NCBI RefSeq assembly: GCF_042693015.1
Contig: NZ_CP170544.1
Coordinates: forward strand, 124,001 to 188,000
Length of the DNA: 64,000 nt
DNA from: Sphingomonas_E sp042693015
GTDB lineage: Bacteria > Pseudomonadota > Alphaproteobacteria > Sphingomonadales > Sphingomonadaceae
Reading direction: 5' to 3'
Shown here piece after piece: positions 26,323 to 35,644 of the stretch. Below the pieces are notes generated by a model, which made no database searches, had not been told where the DNA came from, and saw only the letters and a program-made list of their open reading frames with translations. Position numbers and translations under genes: made by a program. The first letter of the stretch is position 1, and every line of letters begins with the position of its first letter.

Positions 26323-27596
26323 GTCGCTTTCTCCTGCAAGGGGATGTCTTCAAGGGTTTTGGGTGGTGCAAAGGTACGGGCGCGGGCGATCTCCGGGAAC
26401 CAGCGCGCCCACAATAATGTGACCGCGACCGCCCCGACACCCCCGGCGACCACAGCCGCCACGGGGCCGATCAAGGCGGCCAGGAAGCCGGACTCGGCCT
26501 CGCCTAGCTCGTTCGATCCGGAGATGAAGAGGGTGGAGACGGCGCCGACGCGACCGCGCATCGCATCGGGCGTATAGAGCTGGATCAGCGACTGGCGGAC
26601 ATAGACCGAGAACATGTCCGCCGCGCCGAGCAGCGCGAGACAGCCGAGCGAGAGCGGCAGCCAGCGCGAAAAGCCGAAGACCACCGTCGCCACGCCGAAC
26701 ACGGCGACCGCCGCGAGCATCTTCACGCCGACATTGTTGCGGAGCGGCTTGAAGGCGAACCACAAGGCGACCAGCGCGGCGCCCACCGCCGGCGCAGCGC
26801 GGAGATGACCCAGCCCCTCGGGGCCGACCATGAGCACATCGCGCGCGAAGATCGGCAGCATCGCCGTCGCGCCGCCCAGTAGCACCGCGAACAGATCGAG
26901 TGAGATCGCGCCCAGCACCAGCCGGTTCTGGCGAACATAGCGCAGCCCATCGACCATCTGCGCCCAGGGGTTGGCCTTGCCGTCGAGCGAGGTGCGCGGC
27001 ACCGGACGGATCAGCATGAGCGCGAGGAAGGCGAAAGCGAACAGCCCGCCCGATCCGGCATAAGGCAGCCAGTGGCTGTGCGCGTAGAGATAGCCGCCAG
27101 TTGCGGGGCCGAGGATCGCGCCCGTCTGCCACGCGATCGAACTCAGCGCGATCGCGTTGGGGAGGACGGCCGCTGGCACCAGATTGGGGGCGAGTGCGCT
27201 GAGCGCCGGGCTGGCGAAGGCGCGGGCCACACCGAGCAGGGCTGCAATGGCGAAGAGGTGCGGCAAGCTGGTCTGGTCGTGCCAGGCGAGCCAGCCAAGC
27301 GCGGCCGCGCATCCCGCCTCCAGCAGCACCGCCCCGCGGGCGATCCAGCGGCGGTCCACGCGGTCCGCGGTCCAGCCGACGATCAAGGTGAGTGCGAGCA
27401 GCGGCACGAACTGGAACACGCCGATCAGCCCGAGTTGGAAGGCGGCTTCCTTGGGCGTCATCGTCCGCCGGGCGATATCATAGACCTGCCAGCCGATCAC
27501 CACGACCATGCTGTTCTGCGCGATGGTCGTGGTTAGGCGCGCAAGCCAGTAGGCGCGGAAATCGCGGATGCGGAAAGGGTGCGGCGGGCGGTCCAT
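26319..27596 (-). CDS. MFS transporter (MFS_3/EntS-like)
   Basis: A 425-residue carrier with about twelve hydrophobic segments. The opening FRIRDFRAYWLARLTTTIAQ, the loop GWTADRVDRRWIARGAV and the middle region fit the EntS/MFS_3 branch of efflux or uncharacterised carriers. The substrate is unknown; coupling to cysK by a 4-nt overlap might suggest a cysteine or thiol-related compound, but this is weak. The ATG at 27596 is the family start. Confidence 0.88.
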
Positions 27597-27674
27597 CGCG
27601 TCGGTCTAAGCCGAACAATGTTACGGGGGCAATCGGCCTTTTATCTATTCTGTGGATAGAAATAGTAAAACGAA

Positions 27675-27764
27675 GAGCGGGCCGGCAAGGGGGGCCGGCC
27701 CGCTCGGTAAACCGCCTCGGGGGGGATGAGGCGGTTAATCAGACGGTGGGGGAGGGTCCGTCTG
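27675..27764 (-). terminator. Three consecutive hairpins downstream of a small membrane-protein gene
   Basis: Stems are GAGCGGGCCGGC/GCCGGCCCGCTC (27675-27686 with 27694-27705), AACCGCCTC/GAGGCGGTT (27710-27718 with 27728-27736) and CAGACGG/CCGTCTG (27740-27746 with 27758-27764). On the minus strand the last stem is followed by TTCGTTTTACTATTT, so it can terminate the gene at 27822-28136. Three in a row is more than a simple terminator needs. The remaining intergenic DNA (27597-27674 and 27765-27821) shows no gene. Confidence 0.7.
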
Positions 27765-27821
27765 AAACTGAATATGGGTCCATGGGTCCGGCATTACCAC
27801 CCTGCCTAGGGGTGACCGGGC

Positions 27822-28136
27822 TCATATCTTCGTATGATAGGCACGGTTGATCGGTTGCCGCTGGCCGAACAGCGAAGCGACCAAGGGCGCGCTGGCCGCA
27901 TAGAGCACGACGGCCGACAGCGTGCCGAGCAGCGAGTCGTCCAGATAGTCGCCGGTGAGGGCGGCAGGGGCCGCTGCAACGACCAAGGCGACGAGGGCCG
28001 GTGCCGAAAGCTTCTGCCAGCGTGACGCGGCCGGCTGGTGCCGGGGGCGCAGCCACTTGCGCTGCGGGGTCGCGACAACGGTGCCGATCGAGTGGACCGG
28101 GGCACCTTCGCTGCTGTTGAAGTCCAGAAAGGCCAT
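27822..28136 (-). CDS. Small membrane protein of unknown function
   Basis: A 104-residue protein, MAFLDFNSSEGA at the N-terminus, then a basic region (RKWLRPRHQ) and two hydrophobic segments (about residues 47-62 and 70-90). An AGGGA Shine-Dalgarno-like sequence precedes the ATG at 28136. I do not recognise a family. The basic stretch before the membrane segments suggests a cytoplasmic N-terminus. It is monocistronic, with a triple hairpin downstream. Confidence 0.7.
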   Translation of the reverse strand: MAFLDFNSSEGAPVHSIGTVVATPQRKWLRPRHQPAASRWQKLSAPALVALVVAAAPAALTGDYLDDSLLGTLSAVVLYAASAPLVASLFGQRQPINRAYHTKI

Positions 28137-28332
28137 GGCCGTTTCCCTGTTGGAATTGCCATGCCCTTTTGCCGTTCATCTGGGGTTTATTGAATCAGAC
28201 GTGGGGTTTGGCCGCCGCCTCCTTTCAGTTAGGCGGATCATACCTAAGTGTAGTGCGATGCAGCAGATCCGCGCTGGACGCGGTTCGCGCGGTCTGAGAC
28301 ACTGAAGCATCGCTTTCCCGGAGAACCATGCC

Positions 28333-29970
28333 GTGGCTACCGTCGCGACACAGCCAAGCCCCCTCCACATGCCGCCGGCCGATCTGGCGGAACTGATCGA
28401 CCTCAGCAACGACACCATCTCGGTCCGCCGCGCGGACGGAGCGGTGACGCATTGGAACAGCGGCTGCGCCGCGCTCTACGGCTGGGGCGGCGACGAATTG
28501 GCGAGGCCGGGCGGATATGACCTGCTGCACACCCGTTTCGACCAGCCCGAAGAAGCGGCGATGGCGGAGCTGCTGGAAACCGGCCGCTGGCAGGGCCATC
28601 TGACCCGCACGACCCGCGATGGCCGCGACGTGGTGGTTTCGGTGCGCTGGACTGCGCGGCGCAATGCCGATGGATCGATCCGCGACATCATCGAGACCGG
28701 CCGGGATGTTACCTGGGACGTGGTTTCCAAGGAGGATCTGCGGCGCAGCGAATATCGCTATCGCAACATGTTCCAGGCGATGGCGGTGTCGTTCTGGGAA
28801 CTGGATTTTTCCGCCGTGAAGCAGATGGTGGCGGAATGGAGCCAGCCGGGCGAGCCGGACCTGGCCGCCTTCTTCGCATCCAGCCCGGATGCGGTGCGCC
28901 GTGCAATGGCCAGGACCCGGATCATCGACGTCAACGACAAGACGTTGCGGATGTTCTGCGCGAAATCCCGCGAGGAGCTGGGCGATACGGTCGAACGCTT
29001 CTGGCCGGTCGAAAGCGAGGCGGTGTTTGCTGCCAGCGGCATCGCCGCCATGGCCGGCCGGCCGACCTTTGAGGCGCAGACCAGGATGCTCACGCTCGAC
29101 GGGCGAGAGATCGACGTGATGTTTACCTGGAGCTTTCCGCCGCCATGGATGGGCCATGACAATGTGCTGGTCGGCATCATCGACATCAGCGCCCGCATGC
29201 GCGCGCAGGAGGAATTGCAGCGCGTGCAGGGCGAACTGGCGCATGCCGCGCGCGTCGCGACGCTGGGCGAGCTTGCCGCGTCGATCGCGCATGAGGTGAA
29301 CCAGCCGCTCGCCGCCATCGTCAATTTCGGCGAAGCGGCGAAGCGCTGGATGGGCCGGCCGGAGCCCGACATGGGCGAAGCGAATGCCGCGATCGAGCGG
29401 ATGATCGCCGACAGCCGCCGCGCGTCGGACATCATCGGCCGCATCCGCGGTATGGCGACAAAGTCGGTGCCGAAGCCGACCCTCTTCCATCCGTGCGAGG
29501 CGGTGAAGGAAGCCGTCCAGATCGTTCGCCACGATATGCAGAACCGCGGCGTCGCATTGAGCATCGCCGAGGTGGAAGCGGTGCCGCGCGTGCGCGCCGA
29601 TCGCATCCAGATCCAGCAGGTCGCGGTAAACCTTATCGTCAACGCGGTGCAGGCGATGGCGCAGGTGCCCGAGGAGCGCCGCGCGATCGCCATCCGCACG
29701 CAACTCACGGCCGACGACATGGTGCGGATCGAGGTGCAGGACAGCGGGCCGGGCATTGATGCGGCAGTCGCCGACCGGCTGTTCACCGCGTTCAGCAGCA
29801 CCAAGGAAACCGGCATGGGCATGGGGCTGTCAATCAGCCGGTCGATCGTCGAGGCGCATGGCGGCACGATCAGCGGCTGCAGCAACACCGACGGCCCCGG
29901 CGCGACCTTCGCCTTCACTTTGCCGATGGCGGAGGGCGAAGTGGCGGGCGTGTGCCCGAACGCGGTTTAG
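28333..29970 (+). CDS. PAS-domain sensor histidine kinase (orphan)
   Basis: A 545-residue soluble kinase without membrane segments. Two PAS domains come first (about residues 18-130 and 143-290), the second with the aromatic-rich entry MFQAMAVSFWELDF. The phosphoacceptor His320 lies in ASIAHEVNQPLAAI. The ATPase domain shows the N box (NLIVNAVQAM), G1 (DSGPGID), F (FSSTKETGMGMGL) and G2. The type is close to FixL/DctB-like kinases (H-E-V-N-Q-P). No response regulator gene is adjacent. The frame opens with GTG at 28333; an ATG at 28369 is an alternative. Confidence 0.88.
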   Translation: MATVATQPSPLHMPPADLAELIDLSNDTISVRRADGAVTHWNSGCAALYGWGGDELARPGGYDLLHTRFDQPEEAAMAELLETGRWQGHLTRTTRDGRDVVVSVRWTARRNADGSIRDIIETGRDVTWDVVSKEDLRRSEYRYRNMFQAMAVSFWELDFSAVKQMVAEWSQPGEPDLAAFFASSPDAVRRAMARTRIIDVNDKTLRMFCAKSREELGDTVERFWPVESEAVFAASGIAAMAGRPTFEAQTRMLTLDGREIDVMFTWSFPPPWMGHDNVLVGIIDISARMRAQEELQRVQGELAHAARVATLGELAASIAHEVNQPLAAIVNFGEAAKRWMGRPEPDMGEANAAIERMIADSRRASDIIGRIRGMATKSVPKPTLFHPCEAVKEAVQIVRHDMQNRGVALSIAEVEAVPRVRADRIQIQQVAVNLIVNAVQAMAQVPEERRAIAIRTQLTADDMVRIEVQDSGPGIDAAVADRLFTAFSSTKETGMGMGLSISRSIVEAHGGTISGCSNTDGPGATFAFTLPMAEGEVAGVCPNAV

Positions 29971-29982
29971 CCCGGAATAGAA

Positions 29983-30051
29983 CGTCATACCGGCGTAGGC
30001 CGGTATCCAGTTCCGCGGTTGATCTGGACCCCGGCCTGCGCCGGGGTGACG
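29983..30051. repeat. Intergenic palindromic repeat pair (REP-like)
   Basis: CGTCATACCGGCGTAGGCCGGTATCC and a facing GGACCCCGGCCTGCGCCGGGGTGACG copy are split here across 29983-30051; each half forms a short G/C hairpin. Same layout as 7094-7188. It separates the kinase from convergent Lrp genes and may act as a terminator. Confidence 0.75.
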
Positions 30052-30058
30052 CGAGCGT

Positions 30059-30529
30059 TCAGTCGACCAGCGCGCACCAGCGGAAATCATGCTTGATGAA
30101 ATTCTGGCCGAGACTGTAGCGGACGCGGCGCACACCGGGGATCTTGTCGATCGTCTGGTGGAGGAAATCGGTCAACTCGTTGCCATTCTCGACCAAAGTC
30201 ATCGCGAGCACGTCGGCGCGGCCGAGCATGGTGGCGACGAAGCCGATTTCGGGCACCTTTGCGAGGGCTGCCGCCATATCCTCGATATCGCCGGCCGTGT
30301 TCGCCTCGATCCACAGATAGGCCAGGATCGGGTTGCGCAGCCGGCTGGTGTTGGTGATCGCGGCGACGCGGATCACGCGGCTGTCGAACAGCCTCTTCAG
30401 GCGCGAGCGGATCGTGCCTTCGGTCAGGCCGAGTTCGCGGCCGATCTCGCGATTGGAGACGCGGGCGTCGATGCCCAGCCGCTCAATGATCTTGTGATCG
30501 ATTTCGTCCAGCGAGACGCCCGTGCTCAT
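30059..30529 (-). CDS. Lrp/AsnC family transcriptional regulator 1
   Basis: A 156-residue regulator. The N-terminal winged helix reads DEIDHKIIERLGIDARVSNR and then LGLTEGTIRSRLKRLFDSRV; the C-terminal RAM ligand-binding domain follows (FVATMLGRADVLAMTLVENG). The start at 30529 is set by a 4-nt ATGA overlap with the stop of a second Lrp gene. Both end in a similar aromatic tail, suggesting paralogues that may hetero-oligomerise. Target genes are probably the SDR, hydrolase, receptor and Rieske genes nearby, but this is only positional. Confidence 0.88.
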   Translation of the reverse strand: MSTGVSLDEIDHKIIERLGIDARVSNREIGRELGLTEGTIRSRLKRLFDSRVIRVAAITNTSRLRNPILAYLWIEANTAGDIEDMAAALAKVPEIGFVATMLGRADVLAMTLVENGNELTDFLHQTIDKIPGVRRVRYSLGQNFIKHDFRWCALVD

Positions 30530-31035
30530 AAAGGTGCCCAATCCGGTGTATATTTCAGAACCTTGAGCGCGAGGCCGGGGACGATCTTCTCGACCCCCGG
30601 AACATGCGCCATCACATGGGTAAGCAGACGATCCAGATCGGCGAGGTCGCGCGCGACGACCTGGACTTCCAGATCATGCGTGCCGATCGCGACGTTCACG
30701 GTCACGACTTCCTCAAGCTGGGCGAGATCGTGACCGACATCGGCGGCGGCGCGGCCCTTGACCTGCACACCCACGGCGGAAAGGCAGTCGAAGCCCATGG
30801 CCGAAAGATCGCGCATCGCGACGACGCGAACCGAGTTGTTGTCTTCCAGCCGGCGCAGGCGAGTGCGCACCGTCGCTTCGTTGACATCGACGATCCGCGC
30901 AAGGTCGCGGTTGGCGATCCGCCCGCTCTGTCTGAGCGCGGCGATGATCTTTTCGTCGACCTCATCGAGTTCGTAGCCCGCGGCTTCTCCGCCGCGTCCG
31001 CGGCCGCCGCTGCGTGCCGTCGCATCCCTTGCCAA
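30526..31035 (-). CDS. Lrp/AsnC family transcriptional regulator 2
   Basis: A 169-residue regulator with a 20-residue Gly/Arg-rich N-terminal extension, then LDEVDEKIIAALRQSGRIAN and IVDVNEATVRTRLRRLEDN (winged helix) and a RAM domain (VTVNVAIGTHDLEVQVVARD). It overlaps the following Lrp gene by 4 nt, so the two are made together. It lies 112 nt from the SDR gene and in the same direction as the catabolic genes 31148-35301, but its role in their control is inferred. Confidence 0.88.
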   Translation of the reverse strand: MARDATARSGGRGRGGEAAGYELDEVDEKIIAALRQSGRIANRDLARIVDVNEATVRTRLRRLEDNNSVRVVAMRDLSAMGFDCLSAVGVQVKGRAAADVGHDLAQLEEVVTVNVAIGTHDLEVQVVARDLADLDRLLTHVMAHVPGVEKIVPGLALKVLKYTPDWAPL

Positions 31036-31147
31036 GCGTAAATCCCCACAGTCGCTGCCGGCGTGCCGATATGGCTACGCCGGTGAAGCGGGGATTCAGA
31101 CAGGATCGGGCAACCGCTGTCAATGCCGGGAACCACCGTGCGCCCGC

Positions 31148-31903
31148 TCAGCGCGCGAGGAAGCCGCCATCGACCGCGAGCGGGTGGCCAGTGATGAAGC
31201 TCGCCTTGTCCGAACAGAGGAACACGACGGCGTCGGCAACTTCGCGCGCTTCACCCATGCGGTTCATCGGGTGCATCTGCGCCATGAAGGCCGCCGCCTG
31301 CGGATCGGAGGTGGTGACGTCGGTCATCGGCGTGACGATAGCGCCGGGGCAGACCGCATTGACGCGGACATTGTCCGCTGCCCAGCGCATGGCCGCGGAA
31401 CGGGTGAAGCCGACGACCGCGTGCTTGCTGCCGCAATAGCCCGGCCCGCTGAGGCCCGACATGCCGGCGACCGAGGCGGTGTTGACGATCGCGCCGCGCT
31501 TGGCCTTCGCCATGTGCCGCGCCTCGGCCGCGATGCAATACATCACGCCGTCGCAATTGGCGGCGAAGGTGCCTTCGAACGCGTCATTGTCGCCCCAGGG
31601 CGTCATCATCGTCTCAATCGAGACGCCGGCATTGTTGAAGGCGCAATCGAGCCGACCCCAGCGGGCGACGACGGCATCGACCGCGGCATCGACGGCGGCA
31701 CGATCACGGACGTCGAGCTGGACGGCATAGGCTTCGCCACCGGCATCGATGATCATCCGGGCGGTTTCTTCGGCCCATTCGGCGACGAGATCGGTGACGG
31801 CGACCTTCGCGCCCTCTTGCGCCATGGCGATCGCGGTGGCGCGGCCGATGCCGCTGCCGGCGCCCGTCACGAAGGCGATGCGATCCTCAAGCAGCCCGGC
31901 CAT
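31148..31903 (-). CDS. Short-chain dehydrogenase/reductase (SDR, classical)
   Basis: A 251-residue SDR. The NAD(P) loop is TGAGSGIGRA, the NAG-type motif is NNAGV, and the catalytic Ser/Tyr/Lys set lies in TASVAGMSGLSGPGYCGSKH (Tyr and Lys in Y-C-G-S-K). The final CPGAIVTPMTD and PLAVDGGFLAR are standard. It would oxidise or reduce an alcohol/ketone. Its start overlaps the upstream alpha/beta hydrolase gene by 17 nt, placing it in the hydrolase/TonB-receptor operon. Confidence 0.9.
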   Translation of the reverse strand: MAGLLEDRIAFVTGAGSGIGRATAIAMAQEGAKVAVTDLVAEWAEETARMIIDAGGEAYAVQLDVRDRAAVDAAVDAVVARWGRLDCAFNNAGVSIETMMTPWGDNDAFEGTFAANCDGVMYCIAAEARHMAKAKRGAIVNTASVAGMSGLSGPGYCGSKHAVVGFTRSAAMRWAADNVRVNAVCPGAIVTPMTDVTTSDPQAAAFMAQMHPMNRMGEAREVADAVVFLCSDKASFITGHPLAVDGGFLAR

Positions 31904-32828
31904 GCGTCACTCCAATCGCCCCAATCCATTGATTGAGACGGGTACAGAGCCGGCCGATGCTGGCAAAGCCGAAATGATTGTGTCCTGTGGCCAGTAGCTT
32001 TGAAATTGTGACATCCATTGCGGCCGGATAGGCGGCAGGCACCTCGCCGGGGGGCACGCCGATGTCGCGATCGCCGAAGGCGAAGAAGATCGGTACGTCG
32101 ATCGCTGCGGCCTCGGCGGCGAAGCTGCCCGGCACCATCGACATGACGCCGCCGGCGCCGAACATGCGGTCGCCGGTTGCGCGGAGGGCCGCGGCGACTT
32201 CGGGATCGGCGCCGCCGAATATCTCGGCCGCGAGCTGCTTGTCGGGGGCGCTGAAGCGCAGGAAATTGCCACCGAACCGCGCGATCGCGAGGTGGGGGAG
32301 GGCGGCTTCAAGGGCTTGCGGGTTGCCGATGAGCGCCTTTTCCTCGTCGGTCAGCACCCATTCCAAACCGCTGGCGTTGGAGCCAAGCAAGGCGACGGCG
32401 GCGAAGCTGCGGTTGCGCGCCTGTTGCAGCGTGACGAGCATGCCGCCCATCGAATGGCCGACGCCGATGACGGGGAGCGCGGCGAGGTCCGGCCGGACGC
32501 GACGGAGCGCCTCTAGCGCGTGATGATGGCTGTCGCCGGCATTGCGCGGCGAGAAGGTGTCGGCTTGCGGAGGCACGCCGCTTTCGCCGATACCCGGATT
32601 GTCGACGGCGATGACGGCATGGCCGGCGGCCAGCATCCGCCGGGCGAAGCTGTGGCCGGTGCTGCCGCCGGCCAGATCGAAATAGCCGCGATTGGCGCCG
32701 CCGCCGGGCACGCACCACAGCAATGTCCGCGGTGGGCCTTCGGGCAGGAAAAGCGTGGCCACCATAGGGAAAACCCCCGCGCCTTCGGGCGCAGGGGTTT
32801 CCAGTTGCAGCGTTTCAACCACGCTCAC
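31887..32828 (-). CDS. Alpha/beta hydrolase
   Basis: A 313-residue alpha/beta hydrolase. The HG-equivalent loop is WCVPGGGANRGYFD, and the nucleophile elbow is IGVGHSMGGMLV (Ser in G-H-S-M-G). The C-terminal GHNHFGFAS supplies the likely catalytic His. It could cleave an ester or act in C-C bond hydrolysis after oxygenation. It lies 7 nt after the TonB-receptor gene and overlaps the SDR gene. Confidence 0.85.
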   Translation of the reverse strand: MSVVETLQLETPAPEGAGVFPMVATLFLPEGPPRTLLWCVPGGGANRGYFDLAGGSTGHSFARRMLAAGHAVIAVDNPGIGESGVPPQADTFSPRNAGDSHHHALEALRRVRPDLAALPVIGVGHSMGGMLVTLQQARNRSFAAVALLGSNASGLEWVLTDEEKALIGNPQALEAALPHLAIARFGGNFLRFSAPDKQLAAEIFGGADPEVAAALRATGDRMFGAGGVMSMVPGSFAAEAAAIDVPIFFAFGDRDIGVPPGEVPAAYPAAMDVTISKLLATGHNHFGFASIGRLCTRLNQWIGAIGVTHGRAA

Positions 32829-32835
32829 GGGGCGA

Positions 32836-35301
32836 TCAATTGCCCCAGTGATAGGTGAGCGACATGCCGTACATCCGCGGCTCCCCGTAGATGACCGAGT
32901 CGAAGCCGATCTGCGAGTAGAGCGGATAGCCGCCGGTGATATATTTCTCGTTCGTCAGGTTGGTGGCGAAGGCCGCAACATCGAAGTTGCTGCCGCCCAC
33001 CTTGTTCCATTCGACCCGCGCGTTGAGCAGTTCGAAGCCCGGGAAGGTGTTGAGCGGCGCCGGTGCCGCGAAATCAGGCGAGTTGGTCTTGTCCTGATGG
33101 CTGAAGTCCATCTGGAGCGCGATCTCGCCGCCGTCCGCCATCGGATAGGCGTAACGGCCCGACAGGCTATATTTCCACTTCGGCTGATAGACCGCCTGGC
33201 GGCCCTTGATCGCGGGCGTGCCCGGCAGCGTGATGTCGCTCGACGCGTCGAGATAGGAGACCCAGCCCGACAGTGTCAGCCCTTCGACGGGGATGATCGT
33301 GGTTTCGAACTCGAAGCCCTTGTTGGTCGCCTTGCCGACATTCTGCGCGACCGAGGCGATGCCGGTCGTGGCGATCGCGATGGGCACCGTGATCTGTTGG
33401 TCCTTATACTTGTCGTAGAAGACCGCGAGGTTGGTGCGCAGCGGCACGCCGATATCCCAGTCCGCCTTCAGGCCGACTTCGAAATCGTCGACGAATTCGG
33501 GATCGAAGCTTTGCAGGTCGGGACGCGGTGCGGGCAGGTTGAAGCCGCCCGATTTAAAGCCGCGACGATAGGCGCCGTAGATCAGGATATCCTCGTTCGG
33601 CTTCCACTGCAGCGTCGCATCGTAAGTGGGTTCGCTGAACTTCGCGTCATATTCGATCGGGCAGCGGACTGTGCCGCCTGGATTGGTGGGCGTGATGGTC
33701 TGAGGATCAACCAGCACACAGGCGCCCGAGGCGGTGTTGACCTGCGCCAGCGAAGCCTTGCGCTTGTCCCAGGTGTAGCGGAAGCCGCCGCTCAATTGCA
33801 GGGTCGAGGTGATATCGAACTCGCCGTGCGCGAACAAAGCGTCGCTGGTGTCGGTGTTGGTGACGATACGGGTGTTGAAGCTGCCGAACGTCCCCGACGG
33901 GATCGCCGGATCGAACGCCGGCTTCGACTTTTCGTGATAATAGCCGAGGATGTAGCGGAAGGTGTCGCCCAGCGAACCTTGGATCTGGAATTCCTCGGTG
34001 AACTGGTCCTGCCCGAACTGCCAATCCTGGGTATGGACATTGAACTGTGCGATCAGCGGCAGCACCGTGCCGTCATAATCATTGCCTTCGTCCGTGCGCT
34101 GGCCGCGGAAGGCGATGATGTTCTTCAGCGTGATGGTGTCGCTGACTTCCCAGGTCGTCTTGTTGGTGATGCCGTAATTGAGCGCGCGATTATAGTTGCG
34201 CCCGGCATAGGCGATTTTGCGGATGCCAAGCTGCTGCTGCTGGGCCAGCAGCCCGTTCAGCACCGCATCCGAGGTGAAGCCGAAGCCACCGCTGGCGGCG
34301 GCGATGCCGGTCAGCTGGAAAGCGGGCGGGAACGGGCTGTTCGGATCGGTCGCCGGGCAGCCGGGCGCTGCGGCGAAGGACAGGCAGGCGATCGGCACGC
34401 GCGCCGCGCCCTGGCCGAGATAGAGCGGCACATCCGGGAAGAACGGGTCGAGCCCGGTGCCCTGGATGGCGTTGGGGCTGATCGCCGCATTCGGATTGAT
34501 GCCGCGCAGAATAGCGGACGAGCCACTGGCGTCGCGGTTCGAATAATCGCCGATCAGCAGGTTTTCCAACCCTTCGGCCGGGCGCAGCAGGATCGAAACG
34601 CGTACCGATTCGAACGCGCGGCCGTCGAGCTTCTGGCCGCTGATGACATTCTTGGTGAAGCCGTCGCGGCGCTCCATCTGCCCGGAGACGCGGATACCGC
34701 CGAGATCGTTGCCGAAGGGCACGTTCACCATGCCTTCGAAGCCGCGCATGTCGTAATTGCCGACCGAGGCGCGCATCATACCTTCGAAATCGTCGCTCGG
34801 ACGGTTCGGCTCGAACAGCACTGCACCGCCGGTAGTGTTGCGGCCGAACAAAGTGCCCTGCGGACCCTTCAGCACCTGCACGCTCTGCAGGTCGTAGAAC
34901 ACGCCGGGCCCGGCGACCGGGATCGGGACTTCGGCGAAGTAGGTGGCGACCGACGAGAAGTTGCGCTGGCCGGCGTTGATCACGCCAGGGCCCTGGCCGC
35001 GGATGTAGAACTGGGCTTCGTCGCGCTTCTGGGCGCCGATGTTCACGCCGGGGGCGACATCGCGGAGCTGATCGACCGACTGCACGCCCTTCTGGTCGAG
35101 CGCGTCGCCCGAAAGCGCGGTGATGGCGAGCGGCACGTCCTGCGCGGCTTCCTCGCGGCGGCGGGCGATGACGACGATGTCGCCGAAGCCTTCACTGCTG
35201 CTGGCGGCGGGTTCGCTGCTTTCCTGCGCCATGGCGGGCGCGCCCACGCTCATCGCCAGCAGGCTCGCGGACAGGCAAAGTACGTGCGTCAGGCTCCTCA
35301 T
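32836..35301 (-). CDS. TonB-dependent outer-membrane receptor
   Basis: An 821-residue receptor. GGGAGGAAG precedes the ATG at 35301; the signal peptide ends GAPAMAQ. A TonB-box-like DIVVIARRREEAA, a plug (IRGQGPGVINAGQ, VQVLKGPQGTLFGRNTTGGA) and a barrel ending MSLTYHWGN are visible. It is divergent from two Rieske oxygenase genes and heads the hydrolase-SDR operon, so it likely imports the substrate of the oxygenases. Confidence 0.94.
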   Translation of the reverse strand: MRSLTHVLCLSASLLAMSVGAPAMAQESSEPAASSSEGFGDIVVIARRREEAAQDVPLAITALSGDALDQKGVQSVDQLRDVAPGVNIGAQKRDEAQFYIRGQGPGVINAGQRNFSSVATYFAEVPIPVAGPGVFYDLQSVQVLKGPQGTLFGRNTTGGAVLFEPNRPSDDFEGMMRASVGNYDMRGFEGMVNVPFGNDLGGIRVSGQMERRDGFTKNVISGQKLDGRAFESVRVSILLRPAEGLENLLIGDYSNRDASGSSAILRGINPNAAISPNAIQGTGLDPFFPDVPLYLGQGAARVPIACLSFAAAPGCPATDPNSPFPPAFQLTGIAAASGGFGFTSDAVLNGLLAQQQQLGIRKIAYAGRNYNRALNYGITNKTTWEVSDTITLKNIIAFRGQRTDEGNDYDGTVLPLIAQFNVHTQDWQFGQDQFTEEFQIQGSLGDTFRYILGYYHEKSKPAFDPAIPSGTFGSFNTRIVTNTDTSDALFAHGEFDITSTLQLSGGFRYTWDKRKASLAQVNTASGACVLVDPQTITPTNPGGTVRCPIEYDAKFSEPTYDATLQWKPNEDILIYGAYRRGFKSGGFNLPAPRPDLQSFDPEFVDDFEVGLKADWDIGVPLRTNLAVFYDKYKDQQITVPIAIATTGIASVAQNVGKATNKGFEFETTIIPVEGLTLSGWVSYLDASSDITLPGTPAIKGRQAVYQPKWKYSLSGRYAYPMADGGEIALQMDFSHQDKTNSPDFAAPAPLNTFPGFELLNARVEWNKVGGSNFDVAAFATNLTNEKYITGGYPLYSQIGFDSVIYGEPRMYGMSLTYHWGN

Positions 35302-35644
35302 AAGGCTTCCTCCCTAACTAGCGCGGGCCGATCCTGCCGGCCCGCTGCCTCACTTTTCGCCGGCGGTTTTCCGCCTGACTCCCAAAATGAATGTGCTTCA
35401 GCATGGATGATAGCTGTTTGCGTGGCAAGGGCATTTTTTGGCGACGCAATTGGAGGGTCATATGCCGCGCAGCTTCCCGCGAATCGCAGAATTGCCGCGC
35501 GCGCTGTGAGGTTTCGTAACAAAATGGGCGGGGGCGGACGTGGCGCTTCCATGTTAGTCTGCGCCGCTTTCACGTGACAAACTGAATTCAATTCATTATT
35601 GGTCGAACATCAGATTTCGGGGACCGCGTTAGGAGAGGCGCGCC
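35302..35644. promoter_or_regulatory. Divergent regulatory gap between TonB receptor and Rieske genes
   Basis: This 343-nt gap holds no gene I can support. It contains a G/C hairpin (GCGGGCC/GGCCCGC, about 35320-35345) just upstream of the receptor start and an odd-centred palindrome TGAATTCAATTCA at 35583-35595, about 50 nt before the first Rieske ATG, a plausible operator. An A/T-rich stretch around 35380-35450 may hold the receptor promoter. Confidence 0.45.

Noticed and set aside
28225..29703. Long minus-strand open frame antisense to the PAS histidine kinase
   Set aside because: The plus strand carries all kinase motifs; the antisense frame has none.
32692..35577. Very long plus-strand open frame antisense to the third TonB receptor
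   Set aside because: Same reason: the minus strand encodes a full receptor with signal peptide, plug and barrel; the plus frame has low-complexity composition and no family match.
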